Source: Arthrobacter sp. 31Y (GTDB taxonomy: Bacteria; Actinomycetota; Actinomycetes; Actinomycetales; Micrococcaceae). From it: a stretch of 64,000 nucleotides of DNA. Under the pieces are notes generated by a model that was not told the DNA's origin, did no database searches, and saw only the letters and a list, made by a program, of their open reading frames with translations. The number at the start of each line of letters is the position of its first letter. Positions within the stretch are counted from its first letter, which is position 1. A program made the translations under genes and the position numbers. Positions 51,838-59,721 of this stretch are shown in pieces. The stretch is from positions 4,836,001 to 4,900,000 of the forward strand of contig NZ_JAFW01000001.1 of the NCBI RefSeq assembly GCF_000526335.1, given 5' to 3'.

Positions 51838-52995
51838 GTGCCGCAACGTCCAGCTATAGGGAGTCTGACTACCGTGCTCGCCTGCGGCCTGTTCCTCGGC
51901 GGGTGCACTTCAACCCCCGAACCACTGCCGGTTCAGCCCACCACTGACGTCAAGACCCAGCCGGCCCCAACAGCTCAACCTTCGACGACGGGCCCTCCGG
52001 CCGAAACCACGCTCATGCCTGCTCCGGTGCCCACCGAGAGCGTTGCAGTTACCCCCGCGTTCCAAGAGCTCCGCGCCACCCTTGAGCTCTTCTCGCGGGA
52101 AAAGCTTGAAGAAGGAGCCTCGGCTGTCCTCATCAAAGCGAAGGTCGGCCAGCAAGAATGGACCCTCGCAGAGGGAGTGCGAAGCCGCGACGGACGCGCG
52201 CCGGTCCAGCCGGGCGACCGATTCCCTGTGGGCGAGCAGTACCGGTCTTTCTTGGCCGTGTCTGTCATGAAACTCGTGCAAGAGGGCCGAGTGGGGTTGG
52301 AGGACTCGGTCGCGGCTTACCTTCCCGGATCTCTCACGGCAGGTAGCCCGGTGACAATCCGAGACCTCCTGGGCGACGCCAGAGACGTGTATCCTGACGC
52401 GCCTGCTGCGGCACGCTCAGATGCCGGATCATTGCTCGCCCGCCTGGTGGAGCAGTTTCGGGGTGCGCCGCTGGAGGCTGTCCTGCAAACCGATGTCCTC
52501 ACGCCCCTGAACCTTCGTTCCACGGAGTTGCTGGCTGCAGACACCGCAGCCCCCGATGACCTCATCCACGGATACGTGCAACTGGACGGAGAAATCGTAG
52601 ATGTTGCTGGCACCGGAGTCCCTGACGGGATCGCCACAGGAGGGCTGGTGTCCTCCGTTGAGGATATCTCCGTGTTCCAGGCCGCGCTGCTAAGGGGCCA
52701 ATTGATATCCCCGACGAGCCTTATCGCCCTGAAGGGAACAGTTTTTGCCGACTATGGCCTCGGCCTGGACCACTGGGATGACCGCTGCACCAACGGCTTC
52801 TACTACGGCCACGCCGGAGACATTCCCGGGTACGGGAGCATTTCCCTCAGCAGCGCCGACGGTAACCGCCAACTATCCATTTTCATGGCATACCCGCCTC
52901 AGCCGGTCTCCTCCCAGCCATCAGCCCTGGCGCTGGAGATGACGGGCGTCGCGCAGGTCGCGCTGAATTCGGGGTGTCGGTTCCAGTTTCGGTGA
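51838..52995 (+). CDS. Serine beta-lactamase-like lipoprotein lacking catalytic SxxK
   Basis: 385-aa lipoprotein with signal peptide and lipobox LFLGGC (C23), a proline/threonine linker to about residue 70 and a class-C beta-lactamase/DD-peptidase-like fold (MKLVQEGRVGLEDSVAAYLPG, IATGGLVSSVEDISVF, YYGHAGDIPGYGS). At the nucleophile position the family motif GSxxKTF reads GEQYRSF (131-137), so both serine and lysine are replaced. The YxN motif is also not seen. A nearby SVMK (141-144) falls one helix turn too late in the alignment. It is probably a non-catalytic binding protein. GTG 51838 is the start. Confidence 0.8.
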   Translation: MPQRPAIGSLTTVLACGLFLGGCTSTPEPLPVQPTTDVKTQPAPTAQPSTTGPPAETTLMPAPVPTESVAVTPAFQELRATLELFSREKLEEGASAVLIKAKVGQQEWTLAEGVRSRDGRAPVQPGDRFPVGEQYRSFLAVSVMKLVQEGRVGLEDSVAAYLPGSLTAGSPVTIRDLLGDARDVYPDAPAAARSDAGSLLARLVEQFRGAPLEAVLQTDVLTPLNLRSTELLAADTAAPDDLIHGYVQLDGEIVDVAGTGVPDGIATGGLVSSVEDISVFQAALLRGQLISPTSLIALKGTVFADYGLGLDHWDDRCTNGFYYGHAGDIPGYGSISLSSADGNRQLSIFMAYPPQPVSSQPSALALEMTGVAQVALNSGCRFQFR

Positions 52996-53022
52996 AGGGC
53001 CACATTAAGGAACCGCTGGATC

Positions 53023-53643
53023 CTATTCGAAGCGTGAGGGATCGCCCGTCCCGTACCGGACAACTTCAGCCACGCCGCTGGAGAAATCGATCACGGTAGT
53101 GGGTTCCGAGCCGGTGTCGCCGGCATCGATGACGCCGTCCACCTGGTTATCCAGGCGTTCCTTGATCTCCCAACCCTGAGTCAGCGGTTCTTCCTCGTCG
53201 GGCAACAGGAGTGTGCTGGAGAGCAGTGGTTCGCCCAGCTCGGCCAAGAGCGCCTGGACCACCCGATGATCCGGGATGCGCACACCCACGGTCTTTTTCT
53301 TGGGGTGCAGGAGGCGCTTGGGGACTTCCCGGGTGGCGGGGAGGATGAAAGTGTAGCTGCCGGGGGTAACAGCTTTGATGCTCCTGAAGATGTCGTTATC
53401 CAACATCACGAACTGCCCCATCTGGGCGAAGTCCTTACACACCAGGGTGAAATGGTGTTTGTCATCCAGCTGCCTGATGGATCTGATGCGATCCAGAGCC
53501 TCCCTGTTGCCGATCTGGGCGCCAAGCGCGTAGCAGGAATCGGTAGGGTAGGCGATCAGGCCGCCGCCTTGGAGCATGTTCACCACTTGGCCGATGGCGC
53601 GTGGTTGAGGATCTTCAGGGTGCACGTCAAAGAATCTGGCCAT
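53023..53643 (-). CDS. YrdC/YciO-family threonylcarbamoyl-AMP synthase-like protein
   Basis: 206-aa Sua5/YrdC-fold protein. The PTDSCYALG motif near residue 33, SIRQLDDKHHFTLVC nucleotide-binding region and VGVRIPDH match the YciO branch. YrdC/Sua5 make threonylcarbamoyl-AMP for the tRNA t6A modification; YciO's own role is uncertain. An actinobacterium normally also carries a Sua5 near prfA, so this is likely a paralog. It lies 20 bp after the ABC permease on the same strand. Confidence 0.87.
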   Translation of the reverse strand: MARFFDVHPEDPQPRAIGQVVNMLQGGGLIAYPTDSCYALGAQIGNREALDRIRSIRQLDDKHHFTLVCKDFAQMGQFVMLDNDIFRSIKAVTPGSYTFILPATREVPKRLLHPKKKTVGVRIPDHRVVQALLAELGEPLLSSTLLLPDEEEPLTQGWEIKERLDNQVDGVIDAGDTGSEPTTVIDFSSGVAEVVRYGTGDPSRFE

Positions 53644-53663
53644 GGGAAGAGCCTACGACAAAG

Positions 53664-54530
53664 CTATGACAAGACGTCCTTGTTGGAGAATTTTGCGTAA
53701 GCCAGCGCGCCGCACACCGCGATGTACCCGGCTTGGAGGAGCGCGTTCTCACCGAATGACGTCCAGGAGATGGGCTGGCGCAGCAGGTCCGCGAAGCTCA
53801 GCCAGTGGTGGCTGAACAGCCAAGGGTGCAGCCACTCAAGCTGAGGCAGGTTGTCCAGCACCTGCGACACCACAGAGAGCACAATGGTGGCTGCCATGGC
53901 GCCCACCGGAACGTCCGTGAACGTGGAGATCAACAGACCGATGGCAGAGAGTCCCAACAGGGACACAGTGATGTAGGCCGCGATCAGCAAGGATCTCAAC
54001 GCTGACTCGCCGACGCTGATGGTGTCCCCGGACAGCAAAGTCACCGGCCCCACGGGGAACAGCACGACGCCGGCCAAGGCACCGGAGGCCGCCACGGTGG
54101 CGGTAGCTGCGAGACAGAAAGCGACGGCCCCGGCATACTTCACCAGCAACAGGCGTATCCGCCCTGCGGGAGCGATCAGCAGATACCGCAACGTTCCCAG
54201 GTTCGCCTCCCCGGCAATGGTGTCTCCGGCTACCACCCCAACTGTGAGCGGCAGGAACAGGGGGACGCACACCACCAACGCAGTGACGGCGACGAACAGG
54301 CCGTTCTGGGTGATGCGGTCCAGGAAGAGTGGCCCGCGGCCGGGAGCGCTGGGCCGGGAAGATAACTTGACGGCCACGGCGATCAGGATGGGCACGGCAG
54401 CGAGGGCGATTAGCATGGCCCACGTTCGGAGCCGACGGAAGAGCACAGCGAGCTCCGAGCCCAGGAGCGACCATCCCAGGCCGGGACGCACGGCGCCCTC
54501 CCGGGAAGGACCAGCAGCCTTAGCCGACAA
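53664..54530 (-). CDS. ABC-2-type transporter permease
   Basis: 288-aa membrane protein with about 6 helices and the ABC-2 permease pattern (VGVVAGDTIAGEANLGTLRYLLIAPAGRIRLLLVKY). The start is TTG 54530, overlapping the ATPase stop by 11 bp, because GGGGAGGGG lies 7 nt upstream. The partner is the ATPase immediately upstream. Together they form an exporter or multidrug/bacteriocin-immunity-type transporter; the cargo is unknown. Confidence 0.88.
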   Translation of the reverse strand: MSAKAAGPSREGAVRPGLGWSLLGSELAVLFRRLRTWAMLIALAAVPILIAVAVKLSSRPSAPGRGPLFLDRITQNGLFVAVTALVVCVPLFLPLTVGVVAGDTIAGEANLGTLRYLLIAPAGRIRLLLVKYAGAVAFCLAATATVAASGALAGVVLFPVGPVTLLSGDTISVGESALRSLLIAAYITVSLLGLSAIGLLISTFTDVPVGAMAATIVLSVVSQVLDNLPQLEWLHPWLFSHHWLSFADLLRQPISWTSFGENALLQAGYIAVCGALAYAKFSNKDVLS

Positions 54531-55536
54531 CGTCGAACCCCTCCCCGGTCAGGGATACGAAACGCTCTTCCAAGCTCGCGTTCTCCACTGTGAAGCCACG
54601 GACACGTACGCCGTCGGCAACCAAAGCAGCAACAATCTCCTCGGGAACATGGCCGTTGATCCCGGTGCCCAACACCGCCGTGGTTCCCAACGGGCTACCC
54701 GTACCGGGCGCCTCGCCGGGGACCAGGCCAAGGCGCGTCAACACCTGGGAGGCCAAGTCGACGTCGGGCGTTTGGACCACCACGTGAGCCTGCCCGGCGG
54801 ACCTCAGCTCCTCTATCGGCCCTTGGGCCACCAGCCGGCCGGCACTCATCACGCCCACGTGGGAACACATCTGCTCCACCTCGGCAAGCAGGTGGCTGGA
54901 GACGAACACCGTGGTTCCGCCTGCGGCAAGAGAGCGAACCAGGTTGCGGACTTCACGGGTACCTTGGGGATCCAGGCCATTGGTTGGCTCGTCCAGAACC
55001 AGGAGCTCCCGCGGCCTAAGCATCGCGTTGGCCAAGCCCAAGCGCTGCTTCATGCCTAATGAGTAAGCGCGGACCTTCTTCCCGGCCGCGTGGCTGAGAC
55101 CCACCCTTTCAAGGGCGTCGTGGACGCGGCGCCGCCTGGTGGACGAGGATGCATGGGGGTCGGCGGCGTCCAAGCGCATCAGGTTACGCGTGCCCGACAG
55201 GAAAGGGTAGAAGCCCGGCCCCTCCACCAAAGCCCCAACGCCTGGCAGTACAGAAGCCAAAGCTTGGGGCATCTCCTTGCCGAGGACGCGGATATCCCCG
55301 CTGCTCGCCGAAGCAAGGCCCAGCAGCACCCTGATAGTGGTGGTCTTCCCCGAACCGTTCGGTCCCAGAAAGCCGAACACAGAGCCGCGCGGCACAGCGA
55401 GGTCTATACCGTCGACGGCGGACCGGTGACCAAAGCGCTTTACCAGTCCGTGAGTTTCTATGGCGAGGTCGGAAGACCGGACAGGAGCCGCACGCTCAAT
55501 TGCACCAACGGAGGCAGTCGTCCGGGATTCGTTCAC
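54520..55536 (-). CDS. ABC transporter ATP-binding protein (CcmA/DrrA-like)
   Basis: 338-aa ATPase: Walker A GPNGSGKTTT, signature YSLGMKQRLGLA, Walker B LLVLDEPTNGLDP and H-loop VSSHLLAEV. The C-terminal 90 residues after the nucleotide domain resemble the DrrA-type regulatory tail. The ATG overlaps the stop of the LolA-like gene and its own stop overlaps the permease start. Translational coupling implies a single three-protein unit. Confidence 0.93.
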   Translation of the reverse strand: MNESRTTASVGAIERAAPVRSSDLAIETHGLVKRFGHRSAVDGIDLAVPRGSVFGFLGPNGSGKTTTIRVLLGLASASSGDIRVLGKEMPQALASVLPGVGALVEGPGFYPFLSGTRNLMRLDAADPHASSSTRRRRVHDALERVGLSHAAGKKVRAYSLGMKQRLGLANAMLRPRELLVLDEPTNGLDPQGTREVRNLVRSLAAGGTTVFVSSHLLAEVEQMCSHVGVMSAGRLVAQGPIEELRSAGQAHVVVQTPDVDLASQVLTRLGLVPGEAPGTGSPLGTTAVLGTGINGHVPEEIVAALVADGVRVRGFTVENASLEERFVSLTGEGFDVVG

Positions 55537-56738
55537 TGGGCGGCAGCGGCTGACTGGAGCCGTTCCAAAGGCACCATGCCGGCATAGACGCGGCCGTCGT
55601 CGAGAATCAACACGCTCAGCAGCGACGTCGTCAACGCGCGGCCGCCGTCAACAGCCTGCAGGGCTTGAGACAGTTGGGGATTGGAGGTGAGTTCTGCCGG
55701 AGCAGAACCAGCGGGCAAGGCGATCACGGAATCCCACCCTTCACCCGTGACGGTGGCCCCGTGGGTGCGGGAGCCATGGCCCGGGGGGACCTGGTCTTCC
55801 GGGGTGGCGGCATCGGGCGCCGGAGCATCCGACGCTGGCGCATCAGGTTCCGGCGTAGACGGCTGGGTCATGGTGGGCACAGGCCTCGCCGGCAGTACCT
55901 TCTCAGTGACTGTTGCTCCCTGCGGCGGGGTGAAGTCAAACAACGCGGCATCAGGCTTGGAAAGGTCCAGTTGGGTGTACGCAAGTGAGTAAGCTGGATC
56001 GGCCTGGCCCTTGGCGCGCACCACGACGCCCAAGGGCAGACCCGTTTCAGAGTCGACGTCGATCGTCACCGAATCAACCAGGGTTTCGTTACTGCGGGGG
56101 TTGAGGACCAAAGAGTAAACGCTTCGGCCGGCCACTGATGAAGCCTCGGCAACTGTGACTTCCGTGCTGGCATCAATGGCTGCTAGGAAGCGGCTGGCCA
56201 TGGCCTCCGGGGTCGGCATGTCTGAAGCGGGCATGTCTGGCGCGGGCATATCCGACGCAAACATCCCGGGCGTCGGTTTGGTTGGCAGAGCGTCCTTCAG
56301 TTCCGCCAAGGACGGCACCGGCACGGTCAGGTGTGTGGCGCTGTTTTCCTTTGAGCTGTACAACCAAACAGAGCGGCCATTGATGACGACGTCGCGTTCG
56401 GCCATCTGGTCCAGGATTTGCAAACGTGCTTTCAAGGGACCATCCACGTAGACCCTGGCTGTGTGGGATCCAGTGAGGAACTCCAGGGCTGAGGCAGCAC
56501 CCGGGACCGCGCCCTGACCAGACGCAGGTAGCTCGGGAAGTCCAAGCCCGGCGTTCTGCTCAACAGTTCCGGACATTGCCCGCACCTGGGTGCGCGCAAT
56601 CATGGCGAGGATTTCCTCAGCGCTCTTGGGCGGGAGCGAAACGCTGGCGCCGGCTTGGACCGATCCGAGCATCACGGCAATGGCCAAGGCAAGGGGGACC
56701 AAGAGAGCTGGCAGCCACCGCCGCCGGGCCCGCGTCAT
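55533..56738 (-). CDS. Secreted LolA/RseB-like protein of ABC exporter operon
   Basis: 401-aa exported protein: an arginine-rich N-terminus, one hydrophobic helix and a signal-peptidase-like site (SVQAGAS), no lipobox. The middle matches the LolA/RseB half-barrel (VYVDGPLKARLQILDQMAERDVVINGRSVWLYSS and TIDVDSETGLPLGVVVRAKG). Two low-complexity inserts are seen: repeated DMPA/SDMP units (about 160-180) and APASDAPAPDAA. ATG 56738 is used; TTG 56747 is in-frame but lacks a site. The gene overlaps the ABC ATPase and may deliver or sense a lipid-like molecule. Confidence 0.82.
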   Translation of the reverse strand: MTRARRRWLPALLVPLALAIAVMLGSVQAGASVSLPPKSAEEILAMIARTQVRAMSGTVEQNAGLGLPELPASGQGAVPGAASALEFLTGSHTARVYVDGPLKARLQILDQMAERDVVINGRSVWLYSSKENSATHLTVPVPSLAELKDALPTKPTPGMFASDMPAPDMPASDMPTPEAMASRFLAAIDASTEVTVAEASSVAGRSVYSLVLNPRSNETLVDSVTIDVDSETGLPLGVVVRAKGQADPAYSLAYTQLDLSKPDAALFDFTPPQGATVTEKVLPARPVPTMTQPSTPEPDAPASDAPAPDAATPEDQVPPGHGSRTHGATVTGEGWDSVIALPAGSAPAELTSNPQLSQALQAVDGGRALTTSLLSVLILDDGRVYAGMVPLERLQSAAAAQ

Positions 56739-56831
56739 TGTGACCAACCACCGTTCGCGAGAGGCATGAGTCCAGACTACTCCGGTTGGCTGCAGCGATC
56801 ACCTGCCCTTGTTCTATGCGTGGAGCTTGAT

Positions 56832-57740
56832 CTACCCCTGGATCAGCTGGCGTGCCAGTTCCACCGCACCATGAACCGGAGGCTGCGCCAGAATCCTGAT
56901 CGAGGACGGATCCTCAACGGAAACCTTGCGCGCCACGGCACCGGCCAGCTGGCTCTGATTGACCAACAGGGCACCGGCCATCACCAACGGGAGGTCCAAT
57001 CCCAGCTCGCCCAGGACTTGGCGCGCGAGCGTCGCCAATGAATGCGCGGCCTCCGCCTGAATCCGCAAGGCCGCAGGATCGCCCTCCGCCGCCAAATCCA
57101 GCACAAGGGGAGCCAGTCCAGCCCAATGGTCAGGTTCGGGTTTGGCATAGAAAGAGTCCATTAGCTGCAAAGCGTCGACGCTCGCCGTCGCCGCCATCAA
57201 GGCTCTGACCAACGTTCCCGGTTCCAGCCCGGCATAGTACTCGCGCAAAGCCTCGCGGACGGCATCGCGCACCACGGAGTAGCCGCCGCCCTCGTCGCCA
57301 AGCAGGTACCCGTAGCCTCCGCTGCGGGCTTCCTGCCCGTCATGGTTCCGGCCCCACGCCACAGAGCCGGTACCGGCAACCACCACAGCTCCGACGTCGA
57401 GCCCGGCTGCTGCCAGCACGATTCTGGTGTCATGCACGACGTCGATCTTGGCGCCGGGGAAATGTTCCGTGAGCAGGGCGGACAGGACAGCACGGCTTGC
57501 CGGGGTATCTGCTCCGGCGGCTCCGGCACAGACGGCTTCAATTCCTCCGCCTACGCTTGCAGCGATCCGCCGAAGTACGGCGTCAGCCCCTTGATGCCCG
57601 ACGGAGGAAAGGTTGGCGCTTGCTTCGGTGATTTCGACGCCGGCACCGGCTCGCGAGCGCTCATCGCCCTGTGCTGCGTCGGAGCGGACGGCGTGCGTTT
57701 TGGAGCCGCCAATATGAAGGCCAAGAACGGCGGGAGTCAC
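56832..57740 (-). CDS. BadF/BadG-family sugar kinase (N-acetylglucosamine kinase-like)
   Basis: 302-aa ASKHA-fold kinase. Phosphate-1 motif GLHIGGSKTHAV at the start, phosphate-2 VVAGTGSVAWG, GYGYLLGDEGGGY and the C-terminal adenosine region LPLVMAGALL are typical of the BadF family that includes eukaryote-like N-acetylglucosamine kinases. GTG 57740 overlaps a TGA (GTGA) belonging to a truncated sugar-porter tail, hence this start rather than ATG 57755. The DasR-like GntR gene with dre-type sites lies divergently upstream, fitting amino-sugar phosphorylation. Confidence 0.87.
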   Translation of the reverse strand: MTPAVLGLHIGGSKTHAVRSDAAQGDERSRAGAGVEITEASANLSSVGHQGADAVLRRIAASVGGGIEAVCAGAAGADTPASRAVLSALLTEHFPGAKIDVVHDTRIVLAAAGLDVGAVVVAGTGSVAWGRNHDGQEARSGGYGYLLGDEGGGYSVVRDAVREALREYYAGLEPGTLVRALMAATASVDALQLMDSFYAKPEPDHWAGLAPLVLDLAAEGDPAALRIQAEAAHSLATLARQVLGELGLDLPLVMAGALLVNQSQLAGAVARKVSVEDPSSIRILAQPPVHGAVELARQLIQG

Positions 57741-57860
57741 AGGATGTCCGCCCATTCGTAGCTCTTTCGCTGTATTTCCTCCAACTGACGGCCCTTCGTT
57801 TCGTGTACGGACTTTTGGACAAACATAAACCCGGGGATAGCCAGGACGCCGGATCCTGCG
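57737..57860 (-). pseudogene. C-terminal remnant of an MFS sugar porter
   Basis: In the frame ending at TGA 57737-57739 the last 40 codons encode GSGVLAIPGFMFVQKSVHETKGR followed by QLEEIQRKSYEWADIL. The (P)ETKGR-x-LEEI signature is the C-terminal end of sugar-porter-family transporters, where it follows TM12. Nothing upstream in the frame resembles a transporter, so the gene has been lost by deletion. Its stop still overlaps the kinase start, as expected for an ancestral transporter-kinase operon. Confidence 0.6.
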
Positions 57861-57924
57861 AAGCCCGCCCTGCCGGGTCGGCGGGCTTGCCTTGGTTGGT
57901 GCAGGATCGACATCCCTGTCCTGG
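57841..57924. repeat. Nested inverted repeat in kinase/GntR intergenic region
   Basis: Inner stem AAGCCCGCC (57861-57869) with GGCGGGCTT (57880-57888); outer arms GATCCTGC (57852-57859) with GCAGGATC (57901-57908); and CCAGGAC (57841-57847) with GTCCTGG (57918-57924). It borders the point where the transporter remnant loses similarity, so it may be a deletion scar, a former terminator or a small element end. Confidence 0.6.
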
Positions 57925-57966
57925 GTTCTGTGGAAAAGTTATGGTCTTCGGAGGTGTTCTGCCTCA

Positions 57967-57978
57967 TGGTTCAGACCA
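57967..57978. promoter_or_regulatory. dre-like operator 1
   Basis: TGGTTCAGACCA matches the DasR-responsive element core TGGTCTAGACCA at 10 of 12 positions. It is the most distal of three such sites ahead of the GntR gene. Confidence 0.6.
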
Positions 57979-57991
57979 ACGGGGTCAACAT

Positions 57992-58003
57992 TGGCATAGA
58001 CCA
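57992..58003. promoter_or_regulatory. dre-like operator 2
   Basis: TGGCATAGACCA matches the dre core TGGTCTAGACCA at 10 of 12 positions and is extended by flanking T and A to a 14-bp inverted repeat. Confidence 0.65.
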
Positions 58004-58004
58004 A

Positions 58005-58016
58005 TGGTGTTGTCCA
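58005..58016. promoter_or_regulatory. dre-like operator 3
   Basis: TGGTGTTGTCCA matches the dre core at 9 of 12 positions and abuts site 2 with one base between. It ends 18 bp before the GntR start. Confidence 0.5.
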
Positions 58017-58033
58017 TAAGTAGGATGTCCAAT

Positions 58034-58756
58034 ATGTCCAGCGATGTCGCGCACGCAACTCCCAAGTACTACCTCTTAAAGACTGAGGTACTAGGGCTCA
58101 TGGCAGGTCTCCGGCCGGGCACACTCATTCCCACCGAGCGTGCCCTGGCGGAAAAGTACGCGACATCCCGGACCACGGTCAGGCAGGCAATCAGCGAACT
58201 GGTGGCCGAGGGAAAGCTGGGCCGCATCCAAGGCCACGGAACCTTCGTTGCCCCACCGAAGGTGACTCACGTCCGCCAGCTGACGTCCTTCTCTGATGAC
58301 GCACGCGCCCAAGGCCTGCGGTCAGACTCCACAGTGCTTGCCCTTGACGTCATGGGTTCTGATGCGGAGGTTTCAGCACATTTGGGGCTTGACCAAGGCA
58401 AGACAGTCACCCGGCTCGAGCGCATCCGCCTGATTGAGGGGGAGCCGTTGGCGCACGAGACCGCCTGGCTTCCCGGCAAGCTGCCCCGCTTCAAGTCCAG
58501 TCTGGCCAAGGCGGGCTCGCTGTATGCCGTCCTGGCCGACGTCTACGGAATTCGGATAGCTGAGGTTGAGGACACAGTGGAGACAGCACTCGCGGGTCCG
58601 GAAGATGTCAGGCTTTTGGGAATCGAAATGGGCGCACCCTTGCTGGTGGTACACCGCTTGGCCAGGGATACTGCCGGCGCGCCGGTGGAGTGGACCCGGA
58701 GCGCTTTCCGCGGGGACAGATTCCGGTTCGTTTCCCGTGTGAAGTCCGGGAACTGA
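58034..58756 (+). CDS. GntR/HutC-type regulator, DasR/NagR-like
   Basis: 240-aa regulator with an N-terminal winged helix (about 10-70; IPTERALAEKYATSRTTVRQAISELVAEGKLGRIQGHGTFV, spread over the domain) and a C-terminal UTRA ligand-binding domain (about 90-235). DasR/NagR proteins of this type sense glucosamine-6-P or GlcNAc-6-P. ATG 58034 has AGGA 8 nt upstream. Three dre-like sites precede it and a BadF-type kinase is divergent, so autoregulation and control of amino-sugar use are likely. The IclR gene follows within 1 bp. Confidence 0.9.
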   Translation: MSSDVAHATPKYYLLKTEVLGLMAGLRPGTLIPTERALAEKYATSRTTVRQAISELVAEGKLGRIQGHGTFVAPPKVTHVRQLTSFSDDARAQGLRSDSTVLALDVMGSDAEVSAHLGLDQGKTVTRLERIRLIEGEPLAHETAWLPGKLPRFKSSLAKAGSLYAVLADVYGIRIAEVEDTVETALAGPEDVRLLGIEMGAPLLVVHRLARDTAGAPVEWTRSAFRGDRFRFVSRVKSGN

Positions 58757-58757
58757 A

Positions 58758-59552
58758 GTGGCCAACTCATCCTCTGGTGAGTCCGTTATCCGCCGCGTGG
58801 TCCGCCTGGTAGGAGCATTCGACGACGCCCACCGCACCATGAGCGTCGCCACGTTGGCCCGGCGTTCCGGATTACCCGTGACAACCACCTACCGCTTGGT
58901 GGACGAGCTCTTGAGTGAAGGTCTGCTGGAACGGGAACCCAACGCCGAGGTCCGGGTCGGCACCCGCTTGTGGGAGCTGGTATCCAGGAGTTCCCGCATG
59001 GTTGGCCTCCGCGAAGCTGCCTTGCCGTTCATGGAGGACGTCCAATCGGTGGTCCAGCATTCCACCACGCTGGGGATCCTGGATTCCGATGAAGTCCTCT
59101 ATATAGAGCGAATCGGCTCCCGGGACTCCATGGTGGACATCACCAAGGTAGCTGGCCGTCTACCGGTGCATGGAACCTCCTCTGGGCTGGTTCTGCTGGC
59201 ATATTCTCCGCCTGCCTACCAGGACTTGTTTCTGTCCCGGACGCTGGAAAAGTTCACGGATGCGACACTGACCGACCCCACTGAACTCCGGCGCCATCTG
59301 GCAGGCATCCGCCAACGCGGGTTCGCCTCCATGCCCGGAATCATCGTTCCTGAATCCAGTGGAATTGCCGTTCCCGTCTTCGGCCGGGCAAATTCCGTGG
59401 TGGCCGCGCTCAGCGTCGTGGTTCCAAGGAACGAGGAGAGCCCAGCCACCCGCGTGCCCGTGTTAATGACAGCAGCGAGGGGAATCTCCCGCGCGCTGGG
59501 ATGGCGCGGAGAACTCAAAGGCGCCCTGCGACAAAGCAACGGAAGCTCTTGA
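58758..59552 (+). CDS. IclR family transcriptional regulator
   Basis: 264-aa regulator: an N-terminal winged helix (about 8-65; TMSVATLARRSGLPVTTTYRLVDELLSEGLL) and a C-terminal IclR effector domain (LPVHGTSSGLVLLAYSPP, GFASMPGIIVPESSGIAVPVFG). The start is GTG 58758, one base after the GntR stop, so it is probably made from the GntR transcript. The catabolic operon from 59722 is downstream on the same strand and is its likely target, because IclR proteins usually control adjacent aromatic or alicyclic degradation genes. Confidence 0.92.
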   Translation: MANSSSGESVIRRVVRLVGAFDDAHRTMSVATLARRSGLPVTTTYRLVDELLSEGLLEREPNAEVRVGTRLWELVSRSSRMVGLREAALPFMEDVQSVVQHSTTLGILDSDEVLYIERIGSRDSMVDITKVAGRLPVHGTSSGLVLLAYSPPAYQDLFLSRTLEKFTDATLTDPTELRRHLAGIRQRGFASMPGIIVPESSGIAVPVFGRANSVVAALSVVVPRNEESPATRVPVLMTAARGISRALGWRGELKGALRQSNGSS

Positions 59553-59574
59553 TTCCCGTTCATCGGTAACGCTG

Positions 59575-59610
59575 TGGTTTCACTCACAGCCCGCTGGCAG
59601 AGTGGAACCA
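59575..59610. promoter_or_regulatory. Inverted repeat ahead of SDR operon, candidate IclR site
   Basis: TGGTTTCACTC (59575-59585) and GAGTGGAACCA (59600-59610) are inverted with 10 of 11 positions matching and a 14-nt spacer. It lies in the 169-bp gap between the IclR gene and the SDR gene, in the promoter area of the catabolic operon. Confidence 0.55.
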
Positions 59611-59721
59611 AGCAGGGCAACTCGCCCGGTCACCACACATTACGGCCCTTGTGGGTCCATTCCGTGCTGCCCTGCATCCAACTGAGGTTTCAGCAGCCGC
59701 AATGCCGCGGCAGGAGGAGTT

